This document shows positions 15,001 through 29,200 of a stretch of 64,000 nt of DNA, piece after piece. The stretch comes from Nemertoderma westbladi. Taxonomy: Eukaryota; Xenacoelomorpha; Nemertodermatida; Nemertodermatidae. Position 1 is the first letter of the stretch. Every line of letters begins with the position of its first letter. Where the stretch lies: contig JAUCBJ010008744.1 in assembly GCA_032718475.1 (NCBI GenBank), positions 102,979-166,978 on the forward strand. The letters are read 5' to 3'. The position numbers and the translations under genes were made by a program. Below the pieces are notes generated by a model. The model worked only from the letters and a program-made list of their open reading frames with translations, had not been told where the DNA came from and did not search any database.

Positions 15001-18000
15001 GTGTCTATGTGAAGACGTTCCCAGTGTCTATGTGAAGACGTTCCCAGTGTCTATGTGAAGTCGTTCCCAGTGTCTATGTGAAGACGTTCCCAGTGTCTAT
15101 GTGAAGACGTTCCCAGTGTCTATGTGAAGACGTTCCAGTGTCTATGTGAAGACGTTCCCAGTGTCTATGTGAAGACGTTCCCATGTGTCTATGTGAAGAC
15201 GTTCCCAGTGTCTATGTGAAGACGTTTCCAGTGTCTATGTGAAGACATTCCCAGTGTCTATGTGAAGACGTTCCCAGTGTCTATGTGAAGACGTTCCCAG
15301 TGTCTATGTGAAGTCGTTCCCAGTGTCTATGTGAAGACGTTCCCAGTGTCTATGTGAAGACGTTCATGGTGTCTATGTGAAGTCGTTCCCAGTGTCTATG
15401 TGAAGACGTTCCAGTGTCTATGTGAAGACGTTCCCAGTGTCTATGTGAAGACGTTCCCAGTGTCTATGTGAAGACGTTCCCAGTGTCTATGTGAAGACGT
15501 TCCCAGTGTCTATGTGAAGACGTTCCCAGTGTCTATGTGAAGACGTTCCCAGTGTCTATGTGAAGACGTTCCCAGTGTCTATGTGAAGACGTTCCCAGTG
15601 TCTATGTGAAGACGTTCCCAGTGTCTATGTGAAGTCGTTCCCAGTGTCTATGTGAAGATGTTCCAAGTGTCTATGTGAAGACGTTCCCAGTGTCTATGTG
15701 AAGACGTTCCCAGTGTCTATGTGAAGACGTTCCAAGTGTCTATGTGAAGACGTTCCCAGTGTCTATGTGAAGACATTCCCAGTGTCTATGTGAAGACGTT
15801 CCCAGTGTCTATGTGAAGACGTTCCCAGTGTCTATGTGAAGACGTTCCCAGTGTCTATGTGAAGACATTCCCAGTGTCTATGTGAAGACGTTCCCAGTGT
15901 CTATGTGAAGACGTTCCCAGTGTCTATGTGAAGACATTCCCAGTGTCTATGTGAAGACGTTCCCAGTGTCTATGTGAAGACGTTCCCAGTATCTATGTGA
16001 AGTCGTTCCTAGTGTCTATGTGAAGACGTTCCAAGTGTCTATGTGAAGACGTTCCCAGTGTCTATGTGAAGACGTTCCCAGTGTCTATGTGAAGACATTC
16101 CCAGTGTCTATGTGAAGACGTTCCCAGTGTCTATGTGAAGACGTTCCCAGTGTCTATGTGAAGACGTTCCCAGTGTCTATGTGAAGACATTCCCAGTGTC
16201 TATGTGAAGACGTTCCCAGTGTCTATGTGAAGACGTTCCCAGTGTCTATGTGAAGACATTCCCAGTGTCTATGTGAAGACGTTCCAAGTGTCTATGTGAA
16301 GACGTTCCCAGTATCTATGTGAAGTCGTTCCTAGTGTCTATGTGAAGACGTTCCAAGTGTCTATGTGAAGACGTTCCCAGTGTCTATGTGAAGACGTTCC
16401 CAGTGTCTATGTGAAGACGTTCCCAGTGTCTATGTGAAGACGTTCCCAGTGTCTATGTGAAGACGTTCATGGTGTCTATGTGAAGTCGTTCCCAGTGTCT
16501 ATGTGAAGACGTTCATGGTGTCTATGTGAAGACGTTTCCAGTGTCTATATGAAGACGTTTCCAGTGTCTATGTGAAGACGTTCCCAGTGTCTATGTGAAG
16601 TCGTTCCCAGTGTCTATGTGAAGACGTTCATGGTGTCTATGTGAAGACATTCCCAGTGTCTATGTGAAGACGTTCCCAGTGTCTATGTGAAGACGTTCCC
16701 AGTGTCTATGTGAAGACGTTCCCAGTGTCTATGTGAAGACGTTCCCAGTGTCTATGTGAAGACGTTCCCAGTGTCTATGTGAAGACGTTCCCAGTGTCTA
16801 TGTGAAGACGTTCATGGTGTCTATGTGAAGTCGTTCCCAGTGTCTATGTGAAGACGTTCATGGTGTCTATGTGAAGACGTTTCCAGTGTCTATATGAAGA
16901 CGTTTCCAGTGTCTATGTGAAGACGTTCCCAGTGTCTATGTGAAGACATTCCCAGTGTCTATGTGAAGACGTTCCCAGTGTCTATGTGAAGACGTTCCCA
17001 GTGTCTATGTGAAGACGTTCCCAGTGTCTATGTGAAGACATTCCCAGTGTCTATGTGAAGACGTTCCCAGTGTCTATGTGAAGACGTCCCCAGTGTCTAT
17101 GTGAAGACATTCCCAGTGTCTATGTGAAGATGTTCCAAGTGTCTATGTGAAGACGTTCCCAGTATCTATGTGAAGTCGTTCCTAGTGTCTATGTGAAGAC
17201 GTTCCAAGTGTCTATGTGAAGACGTTCCCAGTGTCTATGTGAAGACGTTCCCAGTGTCTATGTGAAGACATTCCCAGTGTCTATGTGAAGACGTTCCCAG
17301 TGTCTATGTGAAGACGTTCCCAGTGTCTATGTGAAGACGTTCCCAGTGTCTATGTGAAGACATTCCCAGTGTCTATGTGAAGACGTTCCCAGTGTCTATG
17401 TGAAGACGTTCCCAGTGTCTATGTGAAGACATTCCCAGTGTCTATGTGAAGATGTTCCAAGTGTCTATGTGAAGACGTTCCCAGTATCTATGTGAAGTCG
17501 TTCCTAGTGTCTATGTGAAGACGTTCCAAGTGTCTATGTGAAGACGTTCCCAGTGTCTATGTGAAGACGTTCCCAGTGTCTATGTGAAGACGTTCCCAGT
17601 GTCTATGTGAAGACGTTCCCAGTGTCTATGTGAAGACGTTCATGGTGTCTATGTGAAGTCGTTCCCAGTGTCTATGTGAAGACGTTCATGGTGTCTATGT
17701 GAAGACGTTTCCAGTGTCTATATGAAGACGTTTCCAGTGTCTATGTGAAGACGTTCCCAGTGTCTATGTGAAGTCGTTCCCAGTGTCTATGTGAAGACGT
17801 TCATGGTGTCTATGTGAAGACATTCCCAGTGTCTATGTGAAGACGTTCCCAGTGTCTATGTGAAGACGTTCGCAGTGTCTATGTGAAGACGTTCCCAGTG
17901 TCTATGTGAAGACGTTCCCAGTGTCTATGTGAAGACGTTCCCAGTGTCTATGTGAAGACGTTCCCAGTGTCTATGTGAAGACGTTCCCAGTGTCTATGTG

Positions 18001-21000
18001 AAGACGTTCATGGTGTCTATGTGAAGTCGTTCCCAGTGTCTATGTGAAGACGTTCATGGTGTCTATGTGAAGACGTTCCCAGTGTCTATGTGAAGACGTT
18101 CATGGTGTCTATGTGAAGTCGTTCCCAGTGTCTATGTGAAGACGTTCATGGTGTCTATGTGAAGACGTTTCCAGTGTCTATATGAAGACGTTTCCAGTGT
18201 CTATGTGAAGACGTTCCCAGTGTCTATGTGAAGTCGTTCCCAGTGTCTATGTGAAGACGTTCATGGTGTCTATGTGAAGACATTCCCAGTGTCTATGTGA
18301 AGACGTTTCCAGTGTCTATGTGAAGACGTTCCAAGTGTCTATGTGAAGACATTCCCAGTGTCTATGTGAAGTCGTTCCCAGTGTCTATGTGAAGACGTTC
18401 ATGGTGTCTATGTGAAGACGTTTCCAGTGTCTATATGAAGACGTTTCCAGTGTCTATGTGAAGACGTTCCCAGTGTCTATGTGAAGACGTTCCCAGTGTC
18501 TATGTGAAGTCGTTCCCAGTGTCTATGTGAAGACGTTCATGGTGTCTATGTGAAGACGTTTCCAGTGTCTATATGAAGGCGTTTCCAGTGTCTATGTGAA
18601 GACGTTCCCAGTGTCTATGTGAAGTCGTTCCCAGTGTCTATGTGAAGACGTTCATGGTGTCTATGTGAAGACGTTTCCAGTGTCTATATGAAGACGTTTC
18701 CAGTGTCTATGTGAAGACGTTCCCAGTGTCTATGTGAAGTCGTTCCCAGTGTCTATGTGAAGACGTTCATGGTGTCTATGTGAAGACATTCCCAGTGTCT
18801 ATGTGAAGACGTTCCCAGTATCTATGTGAAGACGTTCCCAGTGTCTATGTGAAGACATTCCCAGTGTCTATGTGAAGTCGTTCCCAGTGTCTATGTGAAG
18901 ACGTTCATGGTGTCTATGTGAAGACATTCCCAGTGTCTATGTGAAGACGTTCCCAGTATCTATGTGAAGACGTTCCCAGTGTCTATGTGAAGACATTCCC
19001 AGTGTCTATGTGAAGTCGTTCCCAGTGTCTATGTGAAGACGTTCATGGTGTCTATGTGAAGACGTTTCCAGTGTCTATATGAAGACGTTTCCAGTGTCTA
19101 TGTGAAGACGTTCCAAGTGTCTATGTGAAGACATTCCCAGTGTCTATGTGAAGTCGTTCCCAGTGTCTATGTGAAGACGTTCATGGTGTCTATGTGAAGA
19201 CGTTTCCAGTGTCTATATGAAGACGTTTCCAGTGTCTATGTGAAGACGTTCCCAGTGTCTATGTGAAGTCGTTCCCAGTGTCTATGTGAAGACGTTCATG
19301 GTGTCTATGTGAAGACATTCCCAGTGTCTATGTGAAGACGTTCCCAGTATCTATGTGAAGACGTTCCCAGTGTCTATGTGAAGACGTTCCCAGTGTCTAT
19401 GTGAAGACGTTCCAAGTGTCTATGTGAAGACATTCCCAGTGTCTATGTGAAGTCGTTCCCAGTGTCTATGTGAAGACGTTCATGGTGTCTATGTGAAGAC
19501 ATTCCCAGTGTCTATGTGAAGACGTTTCCAGTGTCTATGTGAAGACATTCCCAGTGTCTATGTGAAGTCGTTCCCAGTGTCTATGTGAAGTCGTTCCCAG
19601 TGTCTATGTGAAGACGTTCATGGTGTCTATGTGAAGACGTTTCCAGTGTCTATGTGAAGACGTTCCCAGTGTCTATGTGAAGACGTTCATGGTGTCTATG
19701 TGAAGTCGTTCCCAGTGTCTATGTGAAGACGTTCATGGTGTCTATGTGAAGTCGTTCCCAGTGTCTATGTGAAGACGTTCATGGTGTCTATGTGAAGACG
19801 TTCCCAGTGTCTATGTGAAGACGTTCATGGTGTCTATGTGAAGACGTTACCAGTGTCTATGTGAAGACGTTCCAAGTGGCTATGTGAAGACGTTCCCATT
19901 GTATATGTGAAGACGTTCCCATTGTCTAAGTGAAGACGTTCCCAGTGTCTATGTGAAGTCGTTCCCAGTGTCTATGTGAAGTCGTTCCCAGTGTCTATGT
20001 GAAGTCGTTACCAGTGTCTATGTGAAGACGTTCCCAGTGTCTATGTGAAGACGTTCCCAGTGTCTATGTGAAGTCGTTACCAGTGTCTATGTGAAGACGT
20101 TCCCAGTGTGTATGTGAAGACGTTCCCAGTGTCTATGTGAAGACATTCCCAGTGTCTATGTGAAGACGTTACCAGTGTCTATGTGAAGACGTTCCCAGTG
20201 TCTATGTGAAGACGTTCCCAGTGTCTATGTGAAGACGTTCCCAGTGTCTATGTGAAGTCGTTACCAGTGTCTATGTGAAGTCGTTACCAGTGTCTATGTG
20301 AAGACGTTCCCAGTGTCTATGTGAAGACATTCCCAGTGTCTATGTGAAGACGTTCCCAGTGTCTATGTGAAGACGTTCCCAGTGTCTATGTGAAGACGTT
20401 CCCAGTGTCTATGTGAAGACGTTACCAGTGTCTATGTGAAGACGTTCCCAGTGGCTATGTGAAGACGTTCCCATTGTATATGTGAAGACGTTCCCAGTGT
20501 CTATGTGAAGACGTTCCCAGTGTCTATGTGAAGACGTTCCCAGTATCTATGTGAAGTCGTTACCAGTGTCTATGTGAAGACGTTCCCAGTGTCTATGTGA
20601 AGACATTCCCAGTGTCTATGGGAAGACGTTACCAGTGTCTATGTGAAGACATTCCCAGTGTCTATGGGAAGACGTTACCAGTGTCTATGTGAAGACGTTC
20701 CCAGTGTCTATGTGAAGACGTTCCCAGTGTATATGTGAAGACGTTCCCAGTGTCTATGTGAAGACGTTCCCAGTGTCTATGTGAAGACATTCCCAGTGTC
20801 TATGTGAAGACGTTACCAGTGTCTATGTGAAGACGTTCCCAGTGTCTATGTGAAGACGTTACCAGTGTCTATGTGAAGACGTTCCCAGTGGCTATGTGAA
20901 GACGTTCCCATTGTATATGTGAAGACGTTCCCAGTGTCTATGTGAAGACGTTCCCAGTGTCTATGTGAAGACGTTCCCAGTATCTATGTGAAGTCGTTAC

Positions 21001-22843
21001 CAGTGTCTATGTGAAGACGTTCCCAGTGTCTATGTGAAGACATTCCCAGTGTCTATGTGAAGTCGTTACCAGTGTCTATGTGAAGACGTTCCCAGTGTCT
21101 ATGTGAAGACGTTCCCAGTGTCTATGTGAAGACGTTCCCAGTGTCTATGTGAAGACGTTCCCAGTATCTATGTGAAGTCGTTACCAGTGTCTATGTGAAG
21201 ACGTTCCCAGTGTCTATGTGAAGACGTTCCCAGTGTCTATGTGAAGACGTTCCCAGTGTCTATGTGAAGACGTTCCCAGTGTCTATGTGAAGACGTTCCC
21301 AGTGTCTATGTGAAGACGTTACCAGTGTCTATGTGAAGACGTTCCCAGTGGCTATGTGAAGACGTTCCCATTGTATATGTGAAGACGTTCCCAGTGTCTA
21401 TGTGAAGACGTTCCCAGTGTCTATGTGAAGACATTCCCAGTGTCTATGTGAAGACGTTACCAGTGTCTATGTGAAGACGTTCCCAGTGTCTATGTGAAGA
21501 CATTCCCAGTGTCTATGTGAAGACGTTACCAGTGTCTATGTGAAGACGTTCCCAGTGTCTATGTGAAGACGTTCCCAGTGTCTATGTGAAGACATTCCCA
21601 GTGTCTATGTGAAGACGTTACCAGTGTCTATGTGAAGACGTTCCCAGTGTCTATGTGAAGACGTTCCCAGTGTCTATGTGAAGACGTTCCCAGTGTCTAT
21701 GTGAAGTCGTTCCCAGTGTCTATGTGAAGACGTTCCCAGTGTCTATGTGAAGTCGTTCCCAGTGTCTATGTGAAGACGTTCCCAGTGTCTATGTGAAGAC
21801 GTTCCCAGTGGCTATGTGAAGACGTTCCCAGTGTCTATGTGAAGACGTTCCCAGTGGCTATGTGAAGACGTTCCCATTGTATATGTGAAGACGTTCCCAT
21901 TGTCTAAGTGAAGACGTTCCCAGTGTCTATGTGAAGACGTTCCCAGTGTCTATGTGAAGACGTTCATGGTGTCTATGTGAAGACTTCCCAGTGTCGATGT
22001 GAAGACGTTCCCAGTGTCTATGTGAAGACGTTACCAGTGTCTATGTGAAGACGTTCCCAGTGTCTATGTGAAGACATTCCCAGTGGCTATGTGAAGACGT
22101 TCCCATTGTATATGTGAAGACGTTCCCAGTGTCTATGTGAAGACGTTCATGGTGTCTATGTGAAGTCGTTCCCAGTGTCTATGTGAAAACGTTCATGGTG
22201 TCTATGTGAAGTCGTTCCCAGTGTCTATGTGAAGACGTTCCCAGTGGCTATGTGAAGACGTTCCCATTGTATATGTGAAGACGTTCCCAGTGTCTATGTG
22301 AAGACGTTCCCATTGTATATGTGAAGACGTTCCCAGTGTCGATGTGAAGACGTTCCCAGTGTCTATGTGAAGACGTTACCAGTGTCTATGTGAAGACATT
22401 CCCAGTGTCTATGTGAAGACGTTCCCAGTGGCTATGTGAAGACGTTCCCATTGTATATGTGAAGACGTTCCCAGTGTCTATGTGAAGACGTTCCCATTGT
22501 ATATGTGAAGACGTTCCCAGTGTCGATGTGAAGACGTTCCCAGTGTCTATGTGAAGACGTTCATGGTGTCTATGTGAAGACGTTCCCAGTGTCGATGTGA
22601 AGACGTTCCCAGTGTCTATGTGAAGACGTTACCAGTGTCTATGTGAAGACGTTCCCAGTGTATATGTGAAGACGTTCCCAGTGTCGATGTGAAGACGTTC
22701 CCAGTGTCTATGTGAAGACGTTACCAGTGTCTATGTGAAGACATTCCCAGTGTCTATGTGAAGACGTTCCCAGTGTCTATGTGAAGACGTTCCCAGTGTC
22801 TATGTGAAGACGTTACCAGTGTCTATGTGAAGACGTTCCCAGT
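1..22843. repeat. 23-bp satellite array, about 990 monomers
   Basis: The stretch is a continuous head-to-tail array; a typical monomer is 2758..2780, with core CCCAGTGTCTATGTGAAG. Monomers differ by recurrent point variants: GTCGTT or GACATT for GACGTT, TTACC or TTCATGG for TTCCC, TATATG, GTCAATG, GTCTAAG, TTGTATATG and TGGCTATG. These variants recur in blocks, which shows higher-order duplication. The monomer carries TGA on the plus strand and TAG on the minus strand, and 23 is not a multiple of 3, so every frame is closed and the array is non-coding. It runs off the left edge of the window and stops abruptly at about 22843, next to the 3' end of the LARGE-like gene. Confidence 0.98.
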
Positions 22844-22893
22844 GGCAATGATGCTCTGATGACCATTATGCTCTCACGCTGGCAAGTAAATTA

Positions 22894-22899
22894 TTTAAT
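22894..22899 (-). promoter_or_regulatory. candidate poly(A) signal of the LARGE-like gene
   Basis: On the minus strand this reads ATTAAA, the commonest variant of the animal polyadenylation hexamer. It lies about 170 nt after the stop codon at 23068. Cleavage 10-30 nt further on would fall near 22865-22885, just before the satellite begins. No AATAAA is seen in the short 3' flank. It is assigned by position and sequence only. Confidence 0.5.
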
Positions 22900-23067
22900 A
22901 AATTTCACAAGAATAGGACATTGTTAATGTAGTTAGATACCCAAGTGAGTTCACTGTTGCTGGTTGGTTACCTTTGGTATCCATAACAACAGCAGTTAAA
23001 CTACATGTCAATAATCAAGTGGATAATCTTCTCTCATCCTCCATAGCGTTACCATTGGTTACCACTG

Positions 23068-23266
23068 TCACCTGTAATCTTGATTGTGGTTATAATATTT
23101 ATCAGTTGCGACGCCGTATTTAATAGACAAGTCAGATATGAATTCACGCTTAAGAGTTTCAACACAATGACGGTATCCTGATGATGAGCGATACCTGGAT
23201 ATGTCGCTAGATGGCGAATGTGGCATATGAATGATAAATACATCAGGCAAGACTATAAATTCATAC
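23068..23266 (-). CDS. LARGE: LARGE-like, terminal exon
   Basis: The acceptor TTTTAG is followed by G, which completes a Gln codon split from the previous exon. The exon then encodes 65 residues and a TGA stop. It contains [19 protein letters not shown] and later [16 protein letters not shown], matching the C-terminal end of the GT49-type domain of LARGE proteins. The family's usual length ends close to this point, so the stop is probably authentic. Confidence 0.93.
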
Positions 23267-26200
23267 CTAAAATAAATTAACAATAATTAAAGATATATAA
23301 ATAAATTAATGGAGCTGACAATAACAAAGATATTTGTAAACACAAAACCGTTCAGAAATGTTCGGCTAAACCCGAAAATATTGCTGAAAATATATAAATA
23401 ACCAACCCCTCACATTTTCCAACCAAGAGGAACTAAGCTTTCATTTGATATTTTTCAATTAATTAAGATATTCAGGGATGAATGGGAGGAATGCCTGCTC
23501 ACCACCATGGGTGATCTTCTACAGTAAACCCTTCCACACTGTTTCCCAAGTTGCCTCAGTTCCCATTTATCGACAAGTCAAGGGTGAAAGCCTGGGTGGT
23601 TGCTAGGCAGCAGCATTTAAAGCACTGTGCCCATACAGTCCTGCCCCATCTAGGGATCGAACCAGGGCCTCCTGATTGGAAGCCTAGGAATGTCACCACC
23701 AGACCAAGCTGCTGCTTCAGGGATGTTACTATTGTATTATATTTAAAAACATTTTTTTATGACAAATACTTTTTTTACACTATTACTATTAACTGACTGT
23801 GAGTTGTATCTGTTGACTTACTGCTGAACGTCCAGTTCTATTATATGAGATACTTTATTCCACCCGAAACCCAGAAAGCGAGTGTCATATTTGCTCACGT
23901 CCTTCTTCACGACTATATAAGGTTCGAAATCAGACGCCCATTCAACCTGTAGATAACATTATATAACATTATGGAGAATTATGGAGTCTTTACCAATCTT
24001 TAAAAGCAAATCAGAAGAGATCTTCATTACGTAATGTAAATATATTTCGTAGATACTGAAACTAAAAAGTACTGGGTAATAAAGACAACATGGGATGCTT
24101 CTCAGGTGTTCAAGCCTCAAACCGTTAACCTTATGGAGGGCTTAACGCCCAGGAGTGGGAGGGGGCGGGGTGTAAATTTACCACACCACAGTTTAAAAAA
24201 CATAATTAACTAATATGATTTTATCTTTTTACTTATTATGCTTCCAAATGTTTTGGAAATTCTTCTAAATAAAGTCTAATAATTAATTTTTTTCCAAAAT
24301 ATTGATGAAACTGTATATATTCTTCTTGTTGTTCTTCATAACTATTATATAGTGTTTTTGCTACTTGAGATGTTCTCAATATATCTGGTCTCTGCTTCAG
24401 AGTTTTTATGCTTATGTCTGTCTGTCTGTCTTTTTTCCGCCTGTCTGTTTGTCTGTCTGTCCGTCTAAAACTAAGCTTGCTAGATCGAAATTATCCAATT
24501 GAATCTATGGCGAAACTCACCAACTTTCAGGCTGTAATTTTATTGAAATAAAATAGCCGGCTGAGTATTTATTTAGATCAACTTGTGGTGCCACAACAAA
24601 TGTTGTGGCTTTTGCATAAAACAAGAACCATCACTTGACTGTGTGGCATTATCGTTCTCAAACTCGCTGAACTGTGATACGAAGTGAAGCTATATAGTCC
24701 GCTACAACATTGTGGTGCCACATGACTGTATCTGAGAAACATAGTTACGGGTACTGGGAACCCGAGAGTAACTTAAATAGCGACAGAAACGTAGACACAA
24801 TTAATATCAACTTTAAGGTGATGCCACTGTTGAGGATCCCCACAAAAGCGGTTTCTATGAGTGAAACTTTTCGAAATTTTCTCAAAATATGAAGATTAGA
24901 AAAATTTTAAAATTCAGGAAGTTTGAGCTCACTTCAGTTAGAAACGTAAAGAAGCGCCGGAAGTCATAAGATAGAGGGTAAATTTCATCCTCCCTCCACA
25001 CCCCTCTCCACCCCCTTATGGTTGAAACTGAGATGGAGGCCAGAGATCGCCATGCCGTATTGGTCAAAACCTACCGAACAGCTGATTGACTTGATTAACA
25101 TGACAATAAATATGATATGAAAAGAATGATATTAATATTACATGGAATTTCTACAGAGACACACACCCGTGAATCTTTATCCTATACAGTTTACTTCCAT
25201 ATATTTATGCGCCAAACATTGTATTCAATGCGCAACATATATTGTATACAATTATTGTGTTACATCCATACATTGGTATACCAAACATGTGTACCTTATA
25301 TGGTGAGTTAGAAGTACGCCACATCTGATAATCTGTAGCTGCATGACCTTTCTTCCATTCGAAGTAACGGAATATAGAGACATTACCTTCGTCGAACTGC
25401 GACAGTAATTCATCTTTATTTTGGGGAAAGTCGAAACGATAACGCTGAGTCTCAAAAGCGGGAACAACTAATGCCTAGAGGTAAATGAAAAGATATAGTA
25501 CAAAGTGAGCGGGTGAGGGGAAAGATATAGTTATACATAGTGAGCGGGTGAGGGGAAAGATATAGTACACAGTGAACGGGTGAGGGGAAAGTTATAGTAC
25601 CTAGTGAGTGGGTGAGGGGAAAGATATAGTTATACATAGTGAGCGGGTGAGGGGAAAGATATAGTTATACATAGTGAGCGGGTGAGGGGAAATATATAGT
25701 ACACAGTGAACGGGTGAGGGGAAAGACATAGTACATAGTGAGTGGGTGAGGGGAAAGATATAGTACATAGTGTGCGGGTGAGGGGAAAGATATAGTATAT
25801 AGTGTGCGGGTGACGGGAAAGATATAGTTATACATAGTGAGCGGGTGAGGGGAAAGATATAGTTATACATAGTGAGCGGGTGAGGGGAAAGATATAGTAC
25901 ACAGTGAACGGGTGAGGGGAAAGACATAGTACATAGTGAGTGGGTGAGGGGAAAGATATAGTATATAGTGTGCGGGTGAGGGGAAAGATATAGTTATACA
26001 TAGTGAGCGGGTGAGGGGAAAGATATAGTACACAGTGAACGGGCGAGGGGAAAGACATAGTACATAGTGAGTGGGTGAGGGGAAAGATATATTATATAGT
26101 GTGCGGGTGAGGGGAAAGATATAGTTATACATAGTGAGCGGGTGAGGGGAAAGATATAGTTATACATAGTGAGCGGGTGAGGGGAAAGATATAGTACACA

Positions 26201-29200
26201 GTGAAAGGGTGAGGGGAAAGTTATAGTACCTAGTGAGTGGGTGAGGGGAAAGATATAGTACACAGTGAACGGGTGAGGGGAAAGTTATAGTACATAGTGA
26301 GTGGGTGAGGGGAAAGATATAGTACTATAGTGAGCGGGTGAAGGGAAAGATATAGTTATACATAGTGAGCGGGTGAGGGGAAAGATATAGTACACAGTGA
26401 ACGGGTGAGGGGAAAGTTATAGTACATAGTGAGAGGGTGAGGGAAAAGATATAGTACATAGTGAGCGGGTGAGGGGAAAGATATAGTACATAGTGAGTGG
26501 GTGAGGGGAAAGATATAGTATATAGTGTGCGGGTGAGGGGAAAGATATAGTTATACATAGTGAGAGGGTGATGGGAAAGATATAGTACACAGTCAACGGG
26601 TGAGGGGAAAGTTATAGTACATAGTGAGTGGGTGAGGGAAAAGATATAGTACATAGTGAGCGGGTGAGGGGAAAGATATAGTACATAGTGAGTGGGTGAG
26701 GGGAAAATATAGTAAATAGTGAGCGGGTGAGGAAAAAGATATAGTACATAGTGAGCGGGTGAGGGGAAAGATATAGTACATAGTGAGTGGGTGAGGGGAA
26801 AGATATAGTATATAGTGTGCGGGTGAGGGGAAAGATATAGTTATACATAGTGAGCTGGTGAGGGGAAAATATAGTAAATAGTGAGCGGGTGAGGGAAAAG
26901 ATATAGTACATAGTGAGCGGGTGAGGGGAAAGATATAGTACATAGTGAGTGGGTGAGGGGAAATATATAGTAAATAGTGAGCGGGTGAGGGGAAATATAT
27001 AGTACTATAGTGAGCGGGTGAAGGGAAAATATAGTAAATAGTGAGCGGGTTAGGGGAAATATAGTAAATAGTGGGGGGGTGAGGGGAAATATATAGTACA
27101 TAGTGAGCGGGTGAGGGGAAAGATATAGTACATAGTGAGCGGGTGAGGGGAAATATATGGTACATAGTAAGTGGGTGAGGGGAAAATATATAGTAAATAG
27201 AGAACGGGTGAGGGGAAATATAGTAAATAGTGGGTGGGTGAGGGGAAATATAGTAAATAGTGAGCGGGTGAGGGGAAATATAGTAAATAGTGGGTGGGTG
27301 AGGGGAAATATATAGTTATACATAGTGAGCGGGTGAGGGGAAAGATATAGTACACAGTGAACGGGTGAGGGGAAAGTTATAGTACATAGTGAGTGGGTGA
27401 GGGAAAAGATATAGTATATAGTGAGCGGGTGAGGGGAAAGATATAGTACATAGTGAGTGGGTGAGGGGAAAATATAGTAAATAGTGAGCGGGTGAGGAAA
27501 AAGATATAGTACATAGTGAGCGGCTGAGGGGAAAATATAGTAAATAGTGAGCGGGTGAGGGGAAATATAGTAAATAGTGGGTGGGTGAGGGGAAATATAT
27601 AGTACATAGTGAGCGGGTGAGGGGAAAGATATAGTACATAGTGAGCGGGTGAGGGGAAATATATGGTACATAGTGAGTGGGTGAGGGGAAAATATATAGT
27701 AAATAGAGAGTGGGTGAGGGGAAATATAGTAAATAGTGGGTGGGTGAGGGGAAATATAGTAAATAGTGAGCGGGTGAGGGGAAATATAGTAAATAGTGGG
27801 TGGGTGAGGGGAAATATATAGTAAATAGTGAGCGGTTGAGGGGAAAGATATAGTACATAGTGAGCGGGTGAGGGGAAAGATATAGTACATAGTGAGCGGG
27901 TGAGGGGAAATATATGGTACATAGTGAGTGGGTGAGGGGAAAATATATAGTAAATAGAGAACGGGTGAGGGGAAATATAGTAAATAGTGGGTGGGTGAGG
28001 GGAAATATATAGTTAATAGAGAACGGGTGAGGGTAAATATAGTAAATAGTGGGCGGGTGAGGGGAAATATATAGTAAATAGAGAACGGGTGAGGGGAAAT
28101 ATAGTAAATAGTGGGTGGGTGAGGGGAAATATATAGTTATTAGAGAACGGGTGAGGGGAAATATAGTAAATAGTGGGTGGGTGAGGGGAAATGTATAGTA
28201 AATAGAGAACGGGTGAGGGGAAATATAGTAAATAGTGGGCGGGTGAGGGGAAATATATAGTAAATAGAGAACGGGTGAGGGGAAATATAGTAAATAGTGG
28301 GTGGGTGAGGGGAAATATATAGTAAATAGTGAGCGGGTGAGGGGAAAGATATAGTAAATAGTGAGCGGGTGAGGGGAAATATATAGTACATAGTGAGCGG
28401 GTGAGGGGAAAGATATAGTAAATAGAGAGCGGGTGAGGGGAAATATATAGTAAATAGTGAGCGGGTGAGGGGAAAGATATAGTACATAGTGAGCGGGTGA
28501 GGGGAAATATATAGTTAATAGAGAACGGGTGAGGGGAAATATAGTAAATAGTGGGCGGGTGAGGGGAAATATATAGTAAATAGTGAGCGGGTGAGGGGAA
28601 AGATATAGTAAATAGTGAGCGGGTGAGGGGAAAGTTATAGTACATAGTGAGCGGGTGAGGGGAAAGATATAGTACATAGTGAGCGGGTGAGGGGAAATAT
28701 ATAGTAAATAGTGAGCGGGTGAGGGGAAATATATAGTAAATAGTGAGCGGGTGAGGGGAAAGATATAGTAAATAGTGAGTGGGTGAGGGGAAATATATGG
28801 TACATAGTGAGTGGGTGAGGGGAAAATATATAGTAAATAGAGAACGGGTGAGGGGAAATATAGTAAATAGTGGGTGGGTGAGGGGAAAGATATAATTAAT
28901 AGAGAACGGGTGTGGGGAAAGATATTGTACATAGTGAGTGGGTGAGGGGAAATATATAGTAAATAGTGAGCGGGTGAGGGGAAAGTTATAGTACATAGTG
29001 AGCGGGTGAGGGGAAAGATATAGTACATAGTGAGCGGGTGAGGGGAAATATATGGTACACAGTGAACGGGTGAGGGGAAATATATAGTAAATAGTGAGCG
29101 GGTGAGGAGAAAGATATTGTACATAGTGAGTGGGTGAGGGGAAATATATAGTAAATAGTGAGCGGGTGAGGGGAAGTTATAGTACATAGTGAGCGGGTGA

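Noticed and set aside
1-22843. Regular short repeats resembling a CRISPR array
   Set aside because: The 23-bp units are contiguous with no unique spacers, there are no cas genes, and the context is a split eukaryotic gene.
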